From Xenopus tropicalis (Eukaryota > Chordata > Amphibia > Anura > Pipidae), in NCBI RefSeq assembly GCF_000004195.4, contig NC_030680.2, forward strand, positions 8,402,995 through 8,466,994: DNA of 64,000 nucleotides. The letters run 5' to 3'. The notes under the pieces were generated by a model. That model made no database searches, was not told the DNA's origin, and saw nothing but the letters and a program-made list of their open reading frames with translations. Each line of letters starts with the position of its first letter. Position 1 is the first letter of the stretch. The translations under genes and the position numbers were made by a program. Shown here one piece after another: positions 33,826 to 45,181 of the stretch.

Positions 33826-34942
33826 CTTTCCTTTCCTTTTCCTCAGGCAGAACATGGGATTTGAGGAGGGCCATAGGTAGTTGTCAACCTTGAATACTAG
33901 AGGGACATGCATTGTGCTGGAAGGACATGATTTTTGCAACTGGAGTGACATAAATATTTATGGAAGGAGAGAGATACTGCTAGAGCTAGAAGGGCATACT
34001 CATTGCTTGAGGGGTTTACAGAGTTCTGCAACTGGAGGAACTTACTGTACGTAATGCTAGGAGGATTCTGCTCAAGATCAAGGGGTATACAGTACATTTC
34101 CCTAGGATAAAGATTCTAATAGAACCGGAAGGAAAAAAACAATGATGGAGCTACACCAAGAGGCCCATTGATAACATTCGGATTTTCGTGGTTCTAGAGG
34201 TTTTTTTGAAACCATGAGTGAACTTATTTCCAACAATTTATTACAAAATTCAAATGGAAAAAGCAGGAAGGAAAAAAATACCCTGAAAGAACACAACTTT
34301 TTCATTTTTGTTGCATGAAAACATTGTCATACTATAGCCAGCATCATCTCCCCCCCAAAACCTCTAAAACCATGGAGAAAAGAAAGATCTTCCAGTTGTA
34401 AGAGGGGCATCTGCCGTTGACTTCTATATGATCCCGACCAAAAAAAGTAAATGCCCCCCCTTAGCCTTCTTGTTACCATTACAAATACATTAACATCCCA
34501 CTTGCAGGGCTTTTTTCTGGCCTCCATAAAGATGTCCATTTCTCTGGCTGCAGACTCTACTCTACTCTTGTAACTCCATTGTCCTTTTTATTTCCTTCTA
34601 AATGTCCTTCTCAGCCTGATGGGGGCCCGGTTGAGGTCCAGTATTACTGGGGAAGTCAAATGTGGCTAGAAAATCAACAACAGAAGCTTCTACATTTGCC
34701 TAAATAGGAAAGTAGTATAAAGCTAAAGGCACAATGACTTTGACTTAAATCGGCCATGGCATATCTCCTAATCTCCGGTACCTCTAATTCTATTAGTGTA
34801 TTGCAATCTCTCTTGGGCTGGAAGACCTAGAATAATGCAAATATTAAGGATAGGCTACATCACTGGGGGGAGACAAAATGTTAGGGACCCCCAGTGACTG
34901 TAATCGCTTTCCTGAAACCCCCAGCCGGTGATCCTTGAGTAA
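33826..34942. other. Unique non-coding DNA with a possible Harbinger MITE fragment
   Basis: 34160-34461 ends AAGTAAATGCCCCCCCTTAG and contains GCCGTTGACTTCTATATGATC, resembling the remnants at 18018 and 51823. The rest shows nothing recognisable. Frames of 60-155 codons on the minus strand here lack known domains. Confidence 0.35.
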
Positions 34943-35257
34943 GTGTTCCCTCCTTTTTCTTCAGAGTTGCACTGGGGGGTGCAGGGCCCACCAGGGCTTC
35001 TGGGGCTTCTACCTCAGGGGCCTCTGCACCCCCCAATGATGGTCCCCGTCACCTTCATGCACCCCCCCCGCAGGGTCCCCCAACACCCACCCAATGCCTT
35101 CCCCCGAGCACCTAAATTAAACTTACCTGCGGCGTGTCGGGGGAGGGAGACCGGCAGTGGAGCGCCCTGCAGGGATTGGGTCTGGGTCACTGGGGCCTAC
35201 TAGGGCTGGGACCCACCAGGTTTTTTCCTGTTGCCCCGGCGGCCCAGTCCGACACTG
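34943..35257 (-). mobile_element. GGGCCC-rich hAT-like element, third copy
   Basis: Read on the minus strand it starts CAGTGTCGGACTGGGCCGCC (from 35257), then GGTGGGTCCCAGCCCTAGTA, parallel to the copies at 1-163 and 33078. The far end is near GGTGCAGGGCCCACC (34978). No duplication was resolved. Confidence 0.6.
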
Positions 35258-35553
35258 TCCTTCTTTGGTCTTCGCGCATGCGCAGTGGAGTGAAAAGCCA
35301 ACTATAACAAAAAGGGCGGCCCCAGGATTCTAAAGAAAAATGACAGAAGTAAAAGGAACACTCACTTGCTTAAACCCTGGGCCAACTCAATTTTCTTCTA
35401 ACAGGAGCACCGGCCAGGGGTATCAGGTAAGCGATTACAATCACTAAGTAAGGAAAAAGGTCACAGCAAGTAAGCCACGGCAAAAAAGTTGCAGGCGCGT
35501 CAAATTTTTGTGAATTTTTTGCCGTTTCGTAAATTCTTTCACAATTTTTCTGA
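35258..35553. other. Short unique stretch with an NRF1-like palindrome
   Basis: GCGCATGCGCAG at 35275-35286 matches the NRF1 consensus, but no transcript evidence is visible. 35466-35550 contains fragments similar to the TAGTGATGAGCGAA MITE body. Confidence 0.35.
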
Positions 35554-35754
35554 CAGGGGTGGGCAAAATTTTAGGCTCAGGGGCCACTTTGACTTTTAAA
35601 ATTTGACAGACGGGCCGGGCCAACGCCTACATGCAGTCTTGACGCCAAGCCTCGCGTGATGAGACTTGCGGAGTCGGGACAAAGCAAGACACACCAATCC
35701 TCGGCGGGCCAGATTAAAAAGACCAACAGGCCATAATTTGCCCACCCAAGCCCT
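35554..35754. mobile_element. hAT-like MITE (CAGGGGTGGGCAAA)
   Basis: Starts CAGGGGTGGGCAAAATTTTA and ends AATTTGCCCACCCAAGCCCT, an imperfect inverted repeat. GGCTCAGGGGCCACTTTGAC and GGCGGGCCAGATTAAAA match a type of vertebrate hAT (Charlie-like) non-autonomous element I recognise. No clear 8-bp duplication. Confidence 0.55.
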
Positions 35755-35769
35755 ATGTTATCCTTAAGG

Positions 35770-36640
35770 CAGGGATCCCCAACCTTTTTTTACCGATGAG
35801 CAACATTTCAATGAAAATGGGCACCAACATTGAGGCCACTGGGAGCAATATCCAAGGGGTTGCTGAGCAACATCCAAGGGGTTGGGGAGCAATATCCAAG
35901 GGGTTTGGAAGCAACATCCAAGGGGTTTGGGGAGCAACATCCAAAGGGTTTGGGAACAACATCCAAGGGGTTTGGGAGCAACATCCAAGGGGTTTGGGGA
36001 GCAACATCCAAGGGGTTGGGGAGCAACATCCAAGGAGTTTGGGAGCAACATCCAAGGGGTTTGGGAGCAACATCCAAGGGGTTTGGGGAGCAACATCCAA
36101 GGGGTTGGGGAGCAACATCCAAGGGGTTTGGGAGCAACATCCAAGGGGTTTGGGGAGCAACATCCAGGGGGTTGGGGAGCAACATCCAAGGGGTTGGGAA
36201 GCAACATCCAAGGGGTTTGGGAGCAACATCCAAGGGGTTTGGGGAGCAACATCCAGGGGGTTGGGGAGCAACATCCAAGGGGTTTGGGAGCAATATCCAA
36301 TGGGTTTGGGGTGCAACATCCAAGGGGTTGGGTAGCAACATCCAAGGGGTTGGGTGACAACATCCAAGGGGTTTGGGAGCAACATCCAAGGGGTTTGGGA
36401 GCAACATCCAAGGGGTTTGGGAGCAACATCCAAGGGGTTTGGGGAGCAACATCCAAGGGGTTTGGGAGAAACATCCAAGGGGTTTGGGGAGCAGCATCCA
36501 AGGGGTTTGGGGAGCAACATCCAAGGGGTTGGGGAGCAACATCCAAGGGTTTGGGGAGCAACATCCAAGGGGTTGGGGAGCAACAACCAAGGGGATGGAG
36601 AACAACATGTTGCCCCTGAGCCACTGGTTGGTGATCACTG
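35770..36640. mobile_element. Complete hAT MITE with a 22-24-bp array and perfect duplication
   Basis: It starts CAGGGATCCCCAACC and ends GGTTGGTGATCACTG (inverted repeats, 12 of 15). CCTTAAGG is duplicated exactly at 35762-35769 and 36641-36648. Nearly the whole interior (35825-36595) is about 34 units of GCAACATCCAAGGGGTTTGGG in 22-, 23- and 24-bp variants. Frames of 175-286 codons in all six phases arise from the array. Confidence 0.9.
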
Positions 36641-36648
36641 CCTTAAGG

Positions 36649-37454
36649 TATTAACTAAGAAGAGCAAAATACATGTGAAGAAGGTAAAAATGACACCAGT
36701 TTCATATATATATTAGATTCATCCTTAGCTCTATTTTCAACCGACTATTTAATCATTTGTTGATCGAACGGAAAAAGTGTCAAGCGATTAATGATATGTC
36801 ATTATGGTCTATGTAAAATCTCCTCCGCCCAAAGGATTAAGCAGCAAAACAATGCTCCTGCTATAGGTAAATACATAACGTGTTTACTTTATTAACAAAC
36901 TCAGAAGTGGAATGCGTGGGGGTGTGGGAGGAGCAGCTGTAAGCCATTACATTAATGCTTTCGAAGAACACGATGCACGCACAGTTCAGCAGATGGTGTT
37001 CCGATTCACCTCCTGTCCCTTGGGAACACACTGTTTGTATCTTTCTATGTTTGCTGCGCTTTTCTCCTCCTCTCTATTCAAAAGGGTAATTACGTTTTTT
37101 TTTTTTCCTTTTAATGGAAAATCTATAACTTTTACAAGACCAATAACCCCTCAAAATCAAAGCCACTAAATTACAGTGCATTGACTTCCCAGATATTCAT
37201 ATCCAGTAAAAAAAGATTTTGCTTGTTGTCCTGATTTTTTTTTGAATGCTTTTGTTAATCTTCTCTTTCTCTTCTTTCATTTGTTGTATCAGCACTCCAA
37301 CCTGTTCACTTAAATTAGGTCAAAATAATATCATGATGTTTATGGGGTACTTTTTATTTCTAAATAAAACTGTTTACACAGCAAATAATTCCCTCTGCCA
37401 TTTAACCTTCTATTCTTGAACCAACAAATCTATTTGTAGCTGTAATATTGGTGT
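36649..37454. other. Unique island, candidate conserved non-coding DNA
   Basis: No repeat recognised. AAGCGATTAATGATATGTCATTATGG-type sequence (36782-36808) and ATTTAATCATTTGTTGATCG nearby are homeodomain/Cut-like clusters. T-rich runs occur near 37097 and 37229. Confidence 0.3.
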
Positions 37455-38741
37455 GTAGGCGCCATCTCAGTGCCTTGTGCCTGAGTCTGAGCTTTCAGCC
37501 AGCGCTACACATTAGAACTGCTTTCAGCTAACCTATTGTTTCTCCTACTCCCATGTAACTGGAGGAGTCCCAAGCCGGACTTGGATTTCTTACTATTGAG
37601 TGCTATTCTGATACCTACTGGGAGCTGCTATCTTGCTCCCTTCCCATTGTTCTGCTGATTGGCTGCTGGGGGTGAGGGGGGGGATATCACTCCAACTTGC
37701 AGCGCAGCAGTAAAGTGTGCCTGAGTCTGAGCTTTCAGAAGGAGCCAGTGCTACACATTAGAACTGCTTTCAGCTAACCTATTGTTTCTCCTACTCCCAT
37801 GTAACTGGAGGAGTCCAAAGCCGGACTTGGATTCTTACTATTGAGTGCTATTCTGATACCTACTGGGAGCTGCTATCTTGCTCCCTTCCCTTTGTTCTGC
37901 TGATCGGCTGCTGGGGGTGAGGGGGGGGATATCACTCCAACTTGCAGCGCAGCAGTAAAGTGTGCCTGAGTCTGAGCTTTCAGAAGGAGCCAGCGCTACA
38001 CATTAGAACTGCTTTCAGCTAACCTATTGTTTCTCCTACTCCCATGTAACTGGTGGAGTCCCAAGCCGGACTTAGAATTCTTACTATTGAGTGCTATTCT
38101 GATACCTACTGGGAGCTGCTATCTTGCTCCCTTCCCATTGTTCTGCTGATCGGCTGCTGGGGGTGAGGGGGGGGGATATCACTCCAACTTGCAGCGCAGC
38201 AGTAAAGTGTGCCTGAGTCTGAGCTTTCAGAAGGAGCCAGCGCTACACATTAGAACTGCTTTCAGCTAACCTATTGTTTCTCCTACTCCCATGTAACTGG
38301 AGGAGTCCCAAGCCGGACTTGGATTTCTTACTATTGAGTGCTATTCTGATACCTACTGGGAGCTGCTATCTTGCTCCCTTCCCATTGTTCTGCTGATCGG
38401 CTGCTGGGGGTGAGGGGGGGGGATATCACTCCAACTTGCAGCGCAGCAGTAAAGTGTGCCTGAGTCTGAGCTTTCAGAAGGAGCCAGCGCTACACATTAG
38501 AACTGCTTTCAGCTAACCTATTGTTTCTCCTACTCCCATGTAACTGGAGGAGTCCCAAGCTGGACTTAGAATTCTTACTATTGAGTGCTATTCTGATACC
38601 ATGCAAAATTTCAAAATTAAATATAAAAAAATCTGTTTGCCCTTTTGAAAAACAGATTACAATGCAGGATTCTGCTGGAGAAGTTCTATTAACTGATGGG
38701 TTTTAAAATGAACATGTTTTCCCATGACAGTGTTCCTTTAA
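37455..38741 (+). mobile_element. TTAA MITE end carrying a ~245-bp array, second locus
   Basis: Five units spaced 245-247 bp (GATATCACTCCAACTTGC at 37683, 37928, 38175 and 38422). They are followed by a MITE end, AACTGATGGGTTTTAAAATG to CCCATGACAGTGTTCCTTTAA, with TTAA at 38738-38741. It is in opposite orientation to 9936-10725. Left terminus absent. Confidence 0.85.
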
Positions 38742-39239
38742 GCTAAATAACAGTTCTTGTTAGGCATGCAAAATCACAAGTCTGTACTGTACTCCTTAAA
38801 TGTAACCAGCAGATTTCTCACCCTTATGATATAAAGGTTATATGATACAACCAAATCAATACTATTGAAACAAGCTAATTGTATTTGCTGTGAATATGCT
38901 TATTTCTCCAAAATAACTAAAGATTCACAAATATTTGCCTACACTGTCATGGCAACAACTAATATTTACTTTACTCTGACAAAGTTTAGGGAATCCTTAG
39001 GGAACGGAGCTTAAGGCAAATTCAGCCTTATTATTGGCTGAAGAACTGCTGGTTACAAAACATTTGACAATTTTTTTTTGTTAAAAACTGCGACTACAAT
39101 TGCACAAATTGACTGCACTCATTGAAGGTTCTTGAATCCAAAGTTGCTCCTTATTCTCAGCTCTGGTGTTTCCATCCTGCCTCAAATTTTGGATCACATA
39201 CAAGCGCACAAAGGGAAACCCTAGAGCCATGACCCCACG
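38742..39239. other. Short dispersed repeat then unique DNA
   Basis: 38748-38830 is homologous to 32425-32512. The rest is AT-rich unique sequence with no gene. Confidence 0.4.
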
Positions 39240-39420
39240 GGATCTTCTCCCGATATCCCCACCTACGGATGGGCAATATTGGGTAAATTTAGGCTAATTC
39301 AAATTAGAACCTCGAAATAGGCGCAGTCGGTTCGGGGACCGCATCAACGAGCCAATGCTGTCCCCTATCCGAGTAAATTTTTTAACCTGCCCAATCGATA
39401 TCTGCCCGACAAATTAGAAT
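39240..39420 (+). mobile_element. Fragment of the GGCCATACAC palindromic element
   Basis: GATCTTCTCCCGATATCCCC, GGGGACCGCATCAACGAGCC and CCTGCCCAATCGATATCTGCC match the interior of the units at 47468-49938. Both ends are missing. Confidence 0.7.
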
Positions 39421-39639
39421 TTACCTTGTCCTAGATATAGAGAATGACTTCCAAAACACACCTAAATATGAGAATCACCATGTATGAAATACTTGATAAA
39501 GGCATTGCACACTGATCATGATCATATGGAGACGTTGACAGTGACCCACAAGCAGTTCATTCTGACACCAAGGATGAAGACAGGAAGATGGTGAAGTGGA
39601 GAGAGACCAGTCAGGTCTAAAAGTGAGGTAGCAGGGAGT

Positions 39640-40290
39640 AGAAGAAGCAGTGGTCAAACAGGCCAAGGACAGGAATGGAGGAACTGGATCAAAGTCAAGA
39701 GTCGGCCATGGACAGGGCTGGAGGAACTGGATCAAAGTCAAGAGTCGGCCAAGGACAGGGCTGGAGGAACTGGATCAAAGTCAAGAGTCGGCCAAGGACA
39801 GGGTTGGAGGAACTGGATCAAAGTCAAGAGTCGGCCAAGGACAGGGCTGGAGGAACTGGATCAAAGTCAAGAGTCAGCCAAGGATAGGGCTGGAGGAACT
39901 GGATCAAAGTCAAGAGTCGGCCAAGGACAGGACTGGAGGAACTGGATCAAAGTCAAGAGTCGGCCAAGGACAGGGTTGGAGGAACTGGATCAAAGTCAAG
40001 AGTCGGCCAAGGACAGGGCTGGAGGAACTGGATCAAAGTCAAGAGTCAGACAAGGATAGGGCTGGAGGAACTGGATCAAAGTCAAGAATTGGCCAAGGAT
40101 AGGGCTGGAGAAACTGGATCAAAGTCAAGAGTCGGCAAGGACAGGGCTGGATGAACTGGATCAAAGTCAAGAGTCGGCCAGGGATAGGGCTGGAGGAACT
40201 GGATCAAAGTCAAGAGTTGGCCAAGGATAGGGCTGGAGGAACTGGATAAAAGTCAAGAGTCGGCCAAGGGAGGGCCAAGCAGCAATCAAG
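39640..40290 (+). repeat. 43-bp minisatellite, ~15 copies
   Basis: The unit is CTGGAGGAACTGGATCAAAG plus TCAAGAGTCGGCCAAGGACAG (43 bp with the last G). Because 43 is not a multiple of 3, all phases stay open, which produces the 150-codon frame. It is followed by GCCAAGCAGCAATCAAGGAGAG, a sequence that also follows the related motif in the 420-bp units at 42.7-44.1 kb. Confidence 0.9.
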
Positions 40291-40827
40291 GAGAGTCTAG
40301 TCAGGCAGTCCAAACCGGATAGGAACCCAGTAGGAGATGGTCAGGATACCAGAGGAAATAGGAAAAGAGTATTCCATTCAGAGACTGTAAATAGATCAAG
40401 AAGACAGATGTACAGCGTCACAATACACACGGTGCCTTAGCATGATGTATGCAACACTGCATCATGACACACATGCAACATCTATGTGCTCTAGGAGACC
40501 AAAGTGCCGCACAAGAGGATGAGCCGAGGGCTGAGGGAGGTTTCCTTACACCCATCCTGATATCTAAATGTGCCACATGGCATAATTCAATCAATGATAA
40601 AACCATACCTATATGTGAAAAGCTCCTTGCTGCCCGCTTCTGTTTGTATCACTTGGTATAAGTGAATCAGTAAAGGCTAAAAACCATGAGAAACACCTGA
40701 GACAAAATAGTTTCCTGTGATGTCAGTGGGGAGCAATCAGCAAAAAGCCTAAACCTAAAACACCTAAAAAAAAGCTAAATTATTGTCCTCTGACCATTCC
40801 ATTTGTTTGGTTTGTAGCTGACCCTAT
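40291..40827. other. Unclassified DNA
   Basis: No clear element. GTCACAATACACACGGTGCC and GAGGGCTGAGGGAGGTTTCC could belong to an old LTR together with the minisatellite, but no partner LTR or terminal TG/CA pair was found. Confidence 0.25.
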
Positions 40828-41670
40828 GGGGCCCATTCATGGAACCACTTGGTCGTATGAAAATATCGTGGCTGCGATCCAAAAGTCAAAAAACGACACA
40901 AAAACCTTTCTGGCTTTGAAACTTCAATGAATGATTTTGGAAGCCTCCCATAGGACTCCCAATGGCACTCTGCAGCTCCAACCCGGCCCAAGGAAAGTCT
41001 CCCATAGGACTCCCAATGGCACTCTGCAGCTCCAACCCGGCCAAAGGAAAGTCTCCCATAGGGCTCAATGGCACTCTGCAGCTCCAACCCGGCCCAAGGA
41101 AAGTCTCCCATAGGGCTCAATGGCACTCTGCAGCTCCAACCCGGCCCAAGGAAAGTCTCCCATAGGGCTCAATGGCACTCTGCAGCTCCAACCCGGCCAA
41201 AGGAAAGTCTCCCATAGGGCTCACTGGCACTCTGCAGCTCCAACCCGGCCAAAGGAAAGTCTCCCATAGGGCTCAATGGCACTCTGCAGCTCCAACTCGG
41301 CCCAAGGAAAGTCTCCCATAGGGCTCAATGGCACTCTGCAGCTCCAACCCGGCCCAAGGAAAGTCTCCCATAGGGCTCAATGGCACTCTGCAGCTCCAAC
41401 CCGGCCCAAGGAAAGCCTCCCATAGGACTCCCAATGGCACTCTGCAGCTCCAACCTGGCCCCAAGGAAAGTCACTATACCGAAGCTTGAATTAATTCCGA
41501 AATGGTCGTAGTCTTTGAGAAAAATACGTCTTTTTAGTATTAAGTTAACGAAAACCTCAAAAAAGTCGTACTATGTTAATGATATTATCATGGTCAATAC
41601 GAAAAGTTCTAAAAATTAGAAAGAATACAAATTTTTCTGAAAAAAAAAATTGTGGTTTAATGAATGGGCC
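40828..41670. mobile_element. MITE (GGGGCCCATTCAT) carrying the 52-bp array
   Basis: The ends GGGGCCCATTCATGGAACCA and TGGTTTAATGAATGGGCCCC are inverted repeats with few mismatches. 40955-41465 is about ten copies of the same 52-bp monomer as at 31418-32126, though the flanking MITE body differs (CGAAATGGTCGTAGTCTTTG). Confidence 0.75.
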
Positions 41671-42439
41671 CCCACTGAAGCCCCACTGTGCCACCACTGA
41701 AGAACATATTAAACCATATAAACAATACATTTGTGAAACAGTTCACCACCTTCAGAGGTTCCTTGTCCATCAAAAACGCAAAAAGAATCCAATCTTGGTG
41801 TTGATGATAATGATTACACAAGGCAGCGTAACACCATTGACTGAGAAGATAGATGGATATCTTCTAACACCTTCTAAATGACTTTTTAGAGCCATTGGAG
41901 AAATGAAAGACCGGAGAACCATATGATGGTATGAGATGACAAAGATCACAGGTTGAAACAGGGCTAAGCTCTTAGGATGGCTTTTAAAGGTCATAAATGT
42001 AAGCCAGAAGGTTTAGTGCACTCACTTAAATGTCCTCTAATTATCTTCATGAGTAGATAATGGCAAACTAATAGTTACTTGGAATGCAGAAGAGCCACTC
42101 TCCTGGCACATAAATAACTCTAGGGCAATGATTACAAAAAGCTAGTTAACCACGTATCTAAGTGCATTTCGGGGTAAATTTGTCACTTGAACATTATTAT
42201 TATGGGACATGACACAAGTTCTTGCTACTTGAAAGTCAGCAATTTGACCGCAGGTCTATTACTGTCCGACTGCTTGTCAATAGATAATGACCACTTTATA
42301 CAGCTGATCGGGTTTGCTGAGGTTATAATATATCACATTTATTGACTGGTTCTCTTTTCTGGCAGCTCTTCCAGCTCTGTTTGAGTGTTCTGAGTTTGAC
42401 TGGAAGAACCCTGAGTTGATAGCTGGTACTTTCATTACT
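41671..42439. other. Unique non-coding DNA
   Basis: No repeat or gene recognised. Frames of 63-102 codons lack known motifs. Confidence 0.35.
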
Positions 42440-44175
42440 CTTCTGTGAAGCAGGAGAACCTCCACCACTGGTCGTCAAGTGCCCGATTATATATGGTGTA
42501 GTCCTTAGGGTGCTCTTGTAGCATCATCAGAGTACTGGGCAGATTATTGGAGATTACCTCCCTGCACATTTAAAGGAGAGAGGACATGTAGGGCCACCAA
42601 GGTGCATTACACTACAGAACATGTATGTGTTTACTGTACTGATGAGGTCCAAGCTTGGAGATAGGCTGTAGAGCTGTCAAGGGACCAGTATAGTTAAACT
42701 TCATGTACAAGTCACAATAAAAGAGAAAATAGATAATAACACACAGAACTGGATCAAAGTCAAGAGTCAGGCCAAGATAGGGTCAGGCAGCAATCAAAGA
42801 GAGTCTAGGCAGGCCTGGAAGACTGGAAGAACCCTGAGTTGATAGCTGGTACTTTCATTACTCTTCCATGAAGCAGGAGAACCTCCACCATTGGTCTTCA
42901 AGTGCACAATTATAAACAGTGTAGTTCTTGGGGTGGTCTTGTAGCATCATCAGAGTACTGGGCAGATTATCGGAGATTACCTTCCGGCACATTTAATGGA
43001 GAGAGGACACCAATGTGCATTACACTACAGAACATGTTTGTGTTTACTGTACTGATGAGGTCCAGGCTTGGAGATAGGCTGTTGAGCTATAAAAGCACCG
43101 ATATAGTTAAAGTTCATGCACAAGTCACAGTGAAAGAGAAAATAGATAATAACACACACGGAACTGGATCAAAGTCAAGAGTCAGGCCAAGATACTGTAG
43201 GGTCAGGCAGCAATCAAAAAGAGTCTATTCAGGTCTGGAAGACTGGAAGAACCCTGAGTTGATAGCTGGTACTTTCATTACTCTTCCGTGAAGCAGGAGA
43301 ACCTCCACCATTGGCCTTCAAGTGCACAATTATATACAGTGTAGTTCTTGGGGTGCTCTTGTAGCATCATCAGAGTACTGGGCAGATTATCGGAGATTAC
43401 CTTCCGGCACATTTAATGGAGAGAGGACACCAATGTGCATTACACTACAGAACATGTTTGTGTTTACTGTACTGATGAGGTCCAGGCTTGGAGATAGGCT
43501 GTTGAGCTATAAAAGCACCGATATAGTTAAAGTTCATGCACAAGTCACAGTGAAAGAGAAAATAGATAATAACACACACGGAACTGGATCAAAGTCAAGA
43601 GTCAGGCCAAGATACTGTAGGGTCAGGCAGCAATCAAAGAGAGTCTATTCAGGTCTGGAAGACTGGAAGAACCCTGAGTTGATAGCTGGTACTTTCATTA
43701 CTCTTCCGTGAAGCAGGAGAACCTCCACCATTGGTCTTCAAGTGCACAATTATATACAGTGTAGTTCTTGGGGTGCTCTTGTAGCATCATCTGAGTACTG
43801 GGCAGATTATCAGAGATTACCTTCCGGCACATTTAATGGAGAGAGGACACCAATGTGCATTACACTACAGAACATGTTTGTGTTTACTGTACTGATGAGG
43901 TCCAGGCTTGGAGATAGGCTGTTGAGCTATCAAAGCACCAATATAGTTAAAGTTCATGCACAAGTCACAGTAAAAGAGAAAATAGATAATAACACACACG
44001 GAACTGGATCAAAGTCAAGAGTCAGGCCAAGATACTGTAGGGTAAGGCAGCAATCAAAGAGAGTCTATTCAGGTCTGGAAGACTGGAAGAACCCTGAGTT
44101 GATAGCTGGTACTTTCATTACTCTTCCGTGAAGCAGGAGAACCTCCACCATTGGTCTTCAAGTGCACAATTAGAT
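42440..44175 (+). repeat. 420-bp tandem repeat, one diverged and three near-identical units
   Basis: Three units start near 42901, 43321 and 43741 (exact 420-bp spacing) and differ at only a few positions. A diverged shorter unit precedes them at about 42440-42860. Each unit contains GAACTGGATCAAAGTCAAGA, shared with the 43-bp minisatellite. Each carries a 129-codon frame starting MHNY; since the units are near identical at all codon positions, this is not evidence of selection. No domain is recognisable. Confidence 0.9.
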
Positions 44176-45181
44176 AATTACGCACACATTTCATATCCAG
44201 CCTACCTTTTTAACCCCACACACCAATACATTAGGTCAAAGGACCATGTGGTGGATCTTCCACCTGTGTGTTTATTAGAAGAATGTATTCTCACATATAA
44301 GCCTCGCGTTTCTTTGTGCCCTACGACTAAGAGCCATAAAATGCTCGCGGTTTATCTGCGAAAATACATTCTCTTAATAATGTAAACAATTTTACAATGG
44401 CTGTTGACTTCCTATTAACTTATACTAACTGTAACGAGTTGATGGAATTCTAATTAAAGTCTCCCCATAAACAGTCGCGCATAAAAATAGCAGCTCTTTA
44501 TCCGACGGGTAAATTTGCCTCCCACATGTGACCTGCATCCCGAGCAACGTGCAGTTTTGCTCTAGTTTCCTAGCAACAACAGCGGAGTGAGCGCAATACG
44601 GAATGTGGCATTTTAAGGCAGACCGTAAGGTGCCGTCCCCTTCTACACTACATGTGTCAGCCATCGCATCCCCTAGTCAAGAAACGGGGGGTTCCCCTTA
44701 ACAAAAATTGCAGCCCGAGGGTTAAACGAATTCCTAATCATGTATCAAATCTGCACAGAGATATCTTGCTTGAGGCTTGCCTCCTGTTGCTGCCTGCACA
44801 GTTTTTAGCAAGAAAGTCTAATTATAGAGAAGTGAAAAAATAAGGAGAAAAAAAGAGAGAACTCTGCAACTAATGCAAAAAATAAGCCATTTTAAAGATG
44901 CAGAGTTAATTTCTTTATTCCTTTGTCTTCCAAATTGACTTTATTCCAAGCACTGGTACAACCGGCTGTGGATTAACGAGTTTTATCGTCAACATCGTCA
45001 ACAACACACTAATCATTTTCACTACCGAAGGTCCTTACTGGTAATCAATTTTATAGCCCCCCCAACTATAGTCTTGACTATATACAACTAGTCCTTATTT
45101 TACTTCTGTTTTATATGCAATCAATCATTATAAGGGATTGTTTTCAGCATGACCAGGCTGCAGTACTCTGCATACAGTCTT
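44176..45181. other. Unique island, candidate conserved non-coding DNA
   Basis: No repeat recognised. GGTCAAAGGACC (44234-44245) resembles a nuclear-receptor site. GTCTAATTATAGAGAAGTG (44816-44834) and TGGATTAACGAGTTTTATC (44969-44987) are homeodomain-like. Confidence 0.3.

Noticed and set aside
33484..33951. 155-codon frame on the minus strand
   Set aside because: Overlaps the SINE remnant, has no recognisable motif and no supporting splice or promoter signals.
35753..36638. Open frames of 175-286 codons in all six phases
   Set aside because: Simultaneous openness in every phase is caused by the stop-free 22-24-bp array, not by coding.
39650..40102. 150-codon frame with repeating ELDQSQES
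   Set aside because: 43-bp minisatellite open in all three phases.
39535..40560. Solo LTR containing the 43-bp minisatellite
   Set aside because: No paired TG/CA ends, no target duplication and no internal retroviral sequence could be found.
42902..44131. Three copies of a 129-residue protein as a gene family
   Set aside because: The three frames lie in near-identical 420-bp tandem units, start and stop are arbitrary within the unit, and no domain is recognisable.
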